From Natronococcus sp. CG52 (GTDB taxonomy: Archaea > Halobacteriota > Halobacteria > Halobacteriales > Natrialbaceae): a DNA stretch of 64,000 nucleotides. Under the pieces are notes generated by a model, which saw only the letters and a program-made list of their open reading frames with translations, was not told the origin of the DNA and did not search any database. Position numbers and translations under genes: made by a program. The stretch lies in NCBI RefSeq assembly GCF_023913515.1, contig NZ_CP099391.1:3100001-3164000 (forward strand), read 5' to 3'. Position 1 is the stretch's first letter, and every line of letters begins with the position of its first letter. This document shows, piece after piece, positions 59,174-64,000 of this stretch.

Positions 59174-60451
59174 ATGCTCACCAGACGCGCTGTGCTCGCG
59201 ACCGGCGGAAGCGCACTGCTCGCCGGCTGTAGCGCGTTCGAGACGATGTCCGAGACGACAGGGTCGTGGCCACAGCAGGGATACGACAGCGCTCGGACCG
59301 GCCATCCGGCGGATCTTGAGGGACCCGATGCGTCCCTGACGACCGGCTGGACCGCCGAGTACCCTCGTTACGGCGGCACCCCGACGTCACCCGTTCTCGC
59401 CGATGGATCGGTCTACATCGCCTACACGGACGGTCCACCGCCGATCGGAGACGGCGAACGGACCGTTTCCGTCGCCGCGTTCGATCCCGAGACGGGGGAT
59501 CGACAGTGGACGACGGCAGTGATGACGAGTCGGGAGGACAGCGGAACGGAGTACCACGCCGACTCGCTCGCCGTCGCCGGCGACACGATACTGGTACAGA
59601 CTGCGAACGGCATCCACGCGGTCGGAACCGACGGCGACCGGCGGTGGCGATTCGACAACGTCGGCGACGGTCATCTCAGTATCAGAGCCGTTAGTCCGAG
59701 TTTCGACGACGACGCCGTCTACGTGGGTCACTACCGACAATCGCGGGACGAGTACGAGTCGGTGTTCTACGCGGTCGACCGCGAAGATGGATCCGAGCGC
59801 TGGCGCCACGAGTTCTCGGAGTGGGAGAGTCGCAGCGTCTACTCCTCGGCCGTCGTCGACGGCGTCGTCTACCTCGCGGCGTACGACGACGGCGTCAAGG
59901 CGCTCGACGCGGACGACGGATCCGAGCGCTGGCGCTCGTCGATTCCCGTCAACAGCACGCCGACCGTCGTGGACGGGACCGTCTTCGTCGGCACGGACCG
60001 GGACGACGAAAGCGGCGTCGTCGCACTCGAGGCCGACACCGGCGAGGTTCGCTGGTCCCGCGGGGACGCCGGACAGTCGTGGGCGCCGCGCCACCTCGCG
60101 GCGACCCCCGACGCCATCTACTACCCCGAACACGACCGCCTCGTCGCTCGAGAGATCGAGACGGGAGCCCCGCTCTGGGAGGACGACGCCGGCCGTCCCG
60201 AGGCGGAAGGAGAATTCATCGGCGGCGGCACGCCAGCAGTCGTCGGTGATCGCATCTACGCCGGCGGGTCGGGCGTCTACGTGCTCGATCGGGAGAGCGG
60301 CGAGGTCCTCGAGCGGTACGAACTGAACGCCGGAACGGTCCGGAACTCGGTCGCGGTAGCCGACGGCTGGCTGTACGCGAACACGAACGGGCGCACGCTG
60401 TACGGGCTCACCGACTGCGAAACGGAAGTGTTCGGCCGCTGTCTTCGGTAA
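59174..60451 (+). CDS. PQQ-like beta-propeller lipoprotein, copy 1
   Basis: 425 residues. The Tat-type lipoprotein signal is MLTRRAVLATGGSALLAGC with its lipobox ending at the Cys. The mature part is an eight-bladed PQQ-like propeller with recurring blade motifs (SPVLADGSVYIAYTD, FDPETGDRQWTT, DGVVYLAAYDDGVKALDADDG, ALEADTGEVRWS). Such proteins bind outer-surface complexes or PQQ-like ligands; no catalytic residues can be assigned. The ATG is at 59174. It is paralogous to the next gene. Confidence 0.9.
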   Translation: MLTRRAVLATGGSALLAGCSAFETMSETTGSWPQQGYDSARTGHPADLEGPDASLTTGWTAEYPRYGGTPTSPVLADGSVYIAYTDGPPPIGDGERTVSVAAFDPETGDRQWTTAVMTSREDSGTEYHADSLAVAGDTILVQTANGIHAVGTDGDRRWRFDNVGDGHLSIRAVSPSFDDDAVYVGHYRQSRDEYESVFYAVDREDGSERWRHEFSEWESRSVYSSAVVDGVVYLAAYDDGVKALDADDGSERWRSSIPVNSTPTVVDGTVFVGTDRDDESGVVALEADTGEVRWSRGDAGQSWAPRHLAATPDAIYYPEHDRLVAREIETGAPLWEDDAGRPEAEGEFIGGGTPAVVGDRIYAGGSGVYVLDRESGEVLERYELNAGTVRNSVAVADGWLYANTNGRTLYGLTDCETEVFGRCLR

Positions 60452-60506
60452 GCGAACGCGGTCCCGGCCCCTTTATTAGAGCAACCACCCGTTGGGATCC
60501 AGAACT

Positions 60507-60524
60507 TAACAGAAAAAATATTAC
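60507..60524 (+). promoter_or_regulatory. BRE/TATA promoter of the second beta-propeller lipoprotein gene
   Basis: TAACAGAAAAAATATTAC, the same 18-nt element as at 59128-59145 with two changes, ends 29 nt before the ATG at 60554. The conserved promoter suggests that both copies are expressed under the same control. Confidence 0.7.
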
Positions 60525-60553
60525 TCGTCGGTGTCGACACTCGACTACTACAG

Positions 60554-61852
60554 ATGCCCTCCAGACGCGCCGTCCTCGCGGCCTGCGGGAGCGCAGCGCT
60601 CGCCGGCTGTTCGACGCTCCGAGACGATCCGACGATAACCGTCTCGTGGCCCCAGCGGGGATACGATCGGGCTAGAACCGGATCCGTCGACGACGCGTTC
60701 ACTGGCCCCGAACCGCCACTGGCCGACGGCTGGACGCGATCGCTCCCCGACGGCCGCGGGTCCGAAACGTCCCCGATTCTCGCGGACGGCACGCTCTACG
60801 TGGGAGATACGAACGGTCCCCTACCCGGGACGGCGGGAGAGCGAACCGTCACGATCGACGCCCTGGATCCGGGAACGGGCGAGCGCCGCTGGAGCGCGAC
60901 CGCGACGACGACTCGAGAATCTCACGGGACGTACTACCACGCGGATTCGCTGGCGTTCGCCCGGGAGACGGAACTAATCCTGCTCCAGACTTCGAACGGC
61001 CTCTGCGCGGTCGGCACCGACGGCGCCGAGCGGTGGTGTTTCGACAACGTCGGCGACGGACAGCTCAGCTACCAGCCGGTCGCTCCGGCCGTCGACGCCG
61101 AAACAGCCTACGTCGGGCGGTATCGACGGATCGCGACGGACGATACCGAACCGGCGTTCTACGCCGTCGACCTCGAGGACGGGTCCGAGCGCTGGCGTCA
61201 CGAGTTCTCGGCGTGGGACGGACGACTCGTTTACTCGCCCGCGGTCGCCGACGGCGTCGTCTACCTCGCGGCGTACGACGAAGGCGTCATGGCGCTCGAC
61301 GCGAGCGACGGAACCGAACTGTGGCGCGAGTCGGTTCCCGTCGACAGTGCGCCGACAGTAGCGAACGGGGCCGTCTACGTGACGACCGTCCACTACGACG
61401 ACGAGGAACTCGGCGCGAGCGCGCTCGAGGCCGATACCGGAGAAGTCCGCTGGTCGGTGACGGACGAGCGACAGGATGCGTGGGCGCCGCGTCACCTCGC
61501 AGTGACCGATAAGGAAGTCTACTACCCGACGTTCGGACGACTCGTCGCTCGGGATGCGGAAACGGGAGCACAGCTCTGGGAGGAGACCGACGACCAGGCC
61601 CCGGCGGGGGTGGGCCGGATCGGAAGCGGAGCCCCGGCCGTCGTCGGAGATCGGATCTACGCCGCCGGCTCCGACGTGTTCGTGCTCGACCGCTCCGACG
61701 GATCGGTTCTCAGCCGGTACGAGACCGATCGGGATACCGAGAGTTCCGTCGCCCTCGCGGGCGGCTGGCTCTACGTAAACACGGGCCCGACGCTGTACGG
61801 GTTGACCACCTGTGAAACCGAAGTGCTCGACCGCTGTCTCCGTCAGGGATAA
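60554..61852 (+). CDS. PQQ-like beta-propeller lipoprotein, copy 2
   Basis: 432 residues. Same architecture as copy 1: lipoprotein signal MPSRRAVLAACGSAALAGC, then propeller blades with SPILADGTLYVGDTN, LDPGTGERRWSAT, DGVVYLAAYDEGVMALDASDG and ALEADTGEVRWSV. Whole stretches match copy 1 (WRHEFS, VVYLAAYD, AVVGDRIYA, CETEV), so this is a tandem duplication. The stop is 4 nt from the stop of the convergent aminotransferase. Confidence 0.9.
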   Translation: MPSRRAVLAACGSAALAGCSTLRDDPTITVSWPQRGYDRARTGSVDDAFTGPEPPLADGWTRSLPDGRGSETSPILADGTLYVGDTNGPLPGTAGERTVTIDALDPGTGERRWSATATTTRESHGTYYHADSLAFARETELILLQTSNGLCAVGTDGAERWCFDNVGDGQLSYQPVAPAVDAETAYVGRYRRIATDDTEPAFYAVDLEDGSERWRHEFSAWDGRLVYSPAVADGVVYLAAYDEGVMALDASDGTELWRESVPVDSAPTVANGAVYVTTVHYDDEELGASALEADTGEVRWSVTDERQDAWAPRHLAVTDKEVYYPTFGRLVARDAETGAQLWEETDDQAPAGVGRIGSGAPAVVGDRIYAAGSDVFVLDRSDGSVLSRYETDRDTESSVALAGGWLYVNTGPTLYGLTTCETEVLDRCLRQG

Positions 61853-61856
61853 TCTT

Positions 61857-62927
61857 CTAACGACTACCCTCGAGCGCGCGTTCGATCCGGGTCAGCCCTT
61901 CCTCGAGTTCTTCCGCCGGGAGCCCGAACCCGATCCGGAACCGGTCCGGGTGGCCGAAGAACTCGCCGGGCGCGAGGACGACGCCCTCCTCGAGGACCGC
62001 GCGGCAGAACTCCTTACCGGTCTCGAAGCCGTCGGGAACCGTCACGAAGCCGTTGACGCCGACGGGGTCGTACCACCCGAGGCCGTGTTTCTCGAGGAAC
62101 TCTTGCACTCGATCGCGGTGGTCGGCGACGAGCGCGCGGTTCTCCGCGAGGATCTCCTCCTCCCGCTCGCCGAGAGCCTGCTTCGCGACGTGCTGGCCGA
62201 AGATGGAGGGCGAGATGGTCGTGTAATCCTTCCAGTTCCAGGCCGTCTCGAGCAGGTCGGCGTCCCCGACGAGCCAGCCGAAACGCAGGCCCGCGAGCCC
62301 GTAGGCTTTCGACAGACTCGCCGTCGAGAGCCCGTGCGGTCCCAGGCTCGCAACCGGCGGGAGGGGATCCTCGGCCAGCAGGCGGTACACCTCGTCACAG
62401 AGCAGGTAGGCACCGTTGTCCTCGGCCAGGTCGTACAGGGCCTCGACTTTCTCGAGCGGGTGGTACCGTCCGGTCGGGTTGTTCGGGTTGTTGCACACGA
62501 TCAGTTCCGTCTCGGGCCGGATCGCGTCGGCGACGGCGTCGACCGAGAGCTCCCAGTTCGGCGGCTCGAGCGAAACCGTCGTGACCTCACCGACGGACTT
62601 CGGCACGGCGTGGAGCGCCTGGTAGGTCGGGGTGACGACGACCGCGTGCGCGTTCCGTTCCTGGAGCGTCGAGAGGAACGCCAGGAAGTTCGCCTCCTGG
62701 GTCCCGCAGGTGCACAGCACCTCGTCGGCCTCGCGGTCGTAGCGGTCGGCGAGTTCCGCACGGAAGTCCGGATCGCCGTTCGTCGGGATCACGTAGCCGA
62801 GTTCGCCGGGATCTGTGTCGAAGCGGTCCGTCGAGAGGCTTCGGACGCCGCTCTCGGCGAGCATGACGTCCGCCTCGTGTTCGTACTCGGCGAACCAGCG
62901 CTCGAGGCCGAAGGTATCGATCTGCAT
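61857..62927 (-). CDS. PLP-dependent aminotransferase, class I/II
   Basis: 356 residues of the aspartate aminotransferase fold. Substrate-arm NNPNNPTGRY, CDEVYRLL, and the PLP lysine in SLSKAYGLAGLRFGW identify the family; RIGFG near the C-terminus carries the carboxylate-binding Arg. The length and CTCGTQEANFLAF block resemble haloarchaeal enzymes of unassigned substrate. It converges on the second lipoprotein gene with 4 nt between stops. Confidence 0.92.
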   Translation of the reverse strand: MQIDTFGLERWFAEYEHEADVMLAESGVRSLSTDRFDTDPGELGYVIPTNGDPDFRAELADRYDREADEVLCTCGTQEANFLAFLSTLQERNAHAVVVTPTYQALHAVPKSVGEVTTVSLEPPNWELSVDAVADAIRPETELIVCNNPNNPTGRYHPLEKVEALYDLAEDNGAYLLCDEVYRLLAEDPLPPVASLGPHGLSTASLSKAYGLAGLRFGWLVGDADLLETAWNWKDYTTISPSIFGQHVAKQALGEREEEILAENRALVADHRDRVQEFLEKHGLGWYDPVGVNGFVTVPDGFETGKEFCRAVLEEGVVLAPGEFFGHPDRFRIGFGLPAEELEEGLTRIERALEGSR

Positions 62928-63206
62928 ACGGAAGCGTTGGCGGCAGTTCGTAATACGGGTTGTTCATTCGGAAGCGAGATGTCGAATCCGCTAGGAGAGA
63001 CCGCGAACGATGGCCCGTTTCGACCAACTCGAACCACGTCGCGGCGGCGCGCGCTGTCAATCACGTTCGAGCGAAGCGAGGTGCGAGCGTGCGAGCACCT
63101 CGAAAAACGAGCGGTGACCGGCAGGAACCGCGAGTACAGCGGGAACTGATCGACGACTCTGTGCGAGGTCTTCGCTCGTTCGCCTTCGCTCACTCGCTCA
63201 TCCACC

Positions 63207-63349
63207 GGAAGACGCCTCGCGTCTTCCGAGCCGTTCGCTCACTTCGTCTGCTCACGGGCGTTGCGGGACGGCAAAGCCGTCCCGACAGTCGCGGCACGTA
63301 GTGCCGCGCACTGCCCGTTCGCACGGTACGCGGGACCGAAGGTCCCGCG
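63207..63349. repeat. Row of four perfect hairpins in a 580-bp gene-free gap
   Basis: The gap 62928-63508 holds no supported gene. Within 143 bp there are four perfect stem-loops, all with 3-nt loops: 63207-63227 (9-bp stem, loop CTC), 63265-63283 (8 bp, loop AAA), 63291-63307 (7 bp, loop GTA) and 63329-63349 (9 bp, loop GAA). They are GC-rich and the stem sequences differ. They could be a cluster of bidirectional terminators, protein-binding sites or a folded RNA. Confidence 0.65.
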
Positions 63350-63508
63350 CTATTCACGAAGACCTCGCGCAATTTCGGCTGAGGGGTCGCGCCTCGCGTC
63401 GCTCGCCCTTCAGCCAGCGCGCGCCACCGCGGCATCGCTCGGTCTGCTCGAGTCGGACCCTCGTTCATCGCTACTCCGTCCCATACGGCTCACCGCTGCG
63501 AGGAGCCG

Positions 63509-64000
63509 TCAGGACCACCGGAATCCGAGCGGTTCGGCCGGCGGCTCGAGCGGACTCGCCGGCAACCCGTCCCCGACCTCGGGATCGTTGTACGCTCCCG
63601 GCGCGACGTCGTTCGGCGTGTCGGGGTAGAACAGCGAGGCGAGCGCCTGGATCTGGCCTCGACCCACGCCGAGTTCGAACTGGCCGCCGCCGTACAGCCG
63701 GATGCCGCGCTCCCGACAGTACGATACCGTCTCGAGCAGCGACTCGAGCGAGCCGAAGCGCGACGGTTTGATGTTGAGCCACCGGGGCTCCCACGGCAGG
63801 TCCTCGACGTCGGCCAGTCCGTGAATCGGCGCGTCCCAGGACACCCGATCTCGAACCCGGGAATCGTCGAACAGCGGCTCCGTCGCCGACTCTAGCGCGG
63901 GATCTTCGACCACGGCGTCTGGGAACTCCTCGAGCACCAGTTCGTAGAGTTCGGGATCGGCCTCGACGTCGACCTCGGTGCCGTGGTACTGTCCCTTCAG
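63509..64000 (-). CDS. Enolase-superfamily (mandelate racemase-like) protein, 5' end cut by window
   Basis: 164 codons, open at the window edge. Starting LKGQYHGTEVDVEADPELYE, it continues with EFPDAVVEDPALES, WEPRWLNIKPSRFGSLE and LYGGGQFELGVGRGQIQALA. The EDPA and NIKPSRFG strands and the GGGQFELGVGRGQIQ end are those of the C-terminal barrel of muconate-cycloisomerase/o-succinylbenzoate-synthase-like proteins. The N-terminal capping domain lies outside the window, so substrate cannot be set. Confidence 0.82.
   Translation of the reverse strand: MKGQYHGTEVDVEADPELYELVLEEFPDAVVEDPALESATEPLFDDSRVRDRVSWDAPIHGLADVEDLPWEPRWLNIKPSRFGSLESLLETVSYCRERGIRLYGGGQFELGVGRGQIQALASLFYPDTPNDVAPGAYNDPEVGDGLPASPLEPPAEPLGFRWS

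Overview
The window is chromosomal DNA of a halophilic archaeon (class Halobacteria). The evidence is the GC-rich sequence, the strongly acidic proteins, archaeal genes (aIF-5A with deoxyhypusine synthase, archaeal-type hypoxanthine phosphoribosyltransferase, a bacterioopsin-activator-type regulator with a C-terminal HTH), small haloarchaea-only families (amphi-Trp, DUF7344-like, DUF7331-like) and TATA boxes placed 25-35 nt before start codons, as in leaderless transcripts. I saw no rRNA, tRNA, CRISPR array or transposase gene.

Layout. 1-5.9 kb: the start of a purine salvage gene, an 86-bp hairpin element, a MEDS-GAF-GAF histidine kinase with its response regulator, and small membrane or unknown genes. 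5.9-20.9 kb: a [NiFe] hydrogenase island. It holds structural genes for a large and small subunit that look like the group 1f/1h (actinobacterial, high-affinity) lineage. It also holds a 100-residue protein between them whose N-terminus copies that of the large subunit, one canonical and one degenerate M52-type maturation protease, a Cys/His-tailed winged-helix protein, a CooC-like nickel ATPase, and hypC-hypD-hypE plus a divergent hypF. No hypA, hypB, cytochrome b partner or Tat signal is visible. 20.5-27.6 kb: TrmO-like and methyltransferase genes, an HxlR regulator and a peptide/nickel-type ABC transporter in which the second permease and both ATPases are one polypeptide. 27.7-32.5 kb: a secreted beta-helix protein, two membrane proteins and glycerol dehydrogenase. 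32.5-43.6 kb: a more AT-rich, gene-poor stretch with stress and regulatory genes (GvpH-like Hsp20, a large PAS/GAF/HTH regulator, DUF7331-like and amphi-Trp genes behind a DtxR-type palindrome, Dps, a FilR1-type regulator, OsmC, an ArsM-like methyltransferase) and decayed repeats. 43.8-64 kb: glycosyltransferases, redox and housekeeping genes. These include deoxyhypusine synthase, the aIF-5A/agmatinase-family pair, a fused cytochrome oxidase I-III, a tandem pair of beta-propeller lipoproteins with matching promoters, an aminotransferase, a run of four hairpins and a partial enolase-superfamily gene.

How the parts fit. The most interesting system is the hydrogenase island. HypF, HypE, HypC and HypD build the Fe(CN)2CO centre. 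The CooC-like ATPase, perhaps with the Cys/His-tailed protein, may deliver nickel in place of HypA/HypB. The canonical M52 protease would trim the large subunit after the DPCxxCxxH motif. The lack of a Tat signal and of a membrane subunit points to a cytoplasm-facing uptake enzyme whose electron acceptor is not encoded here.
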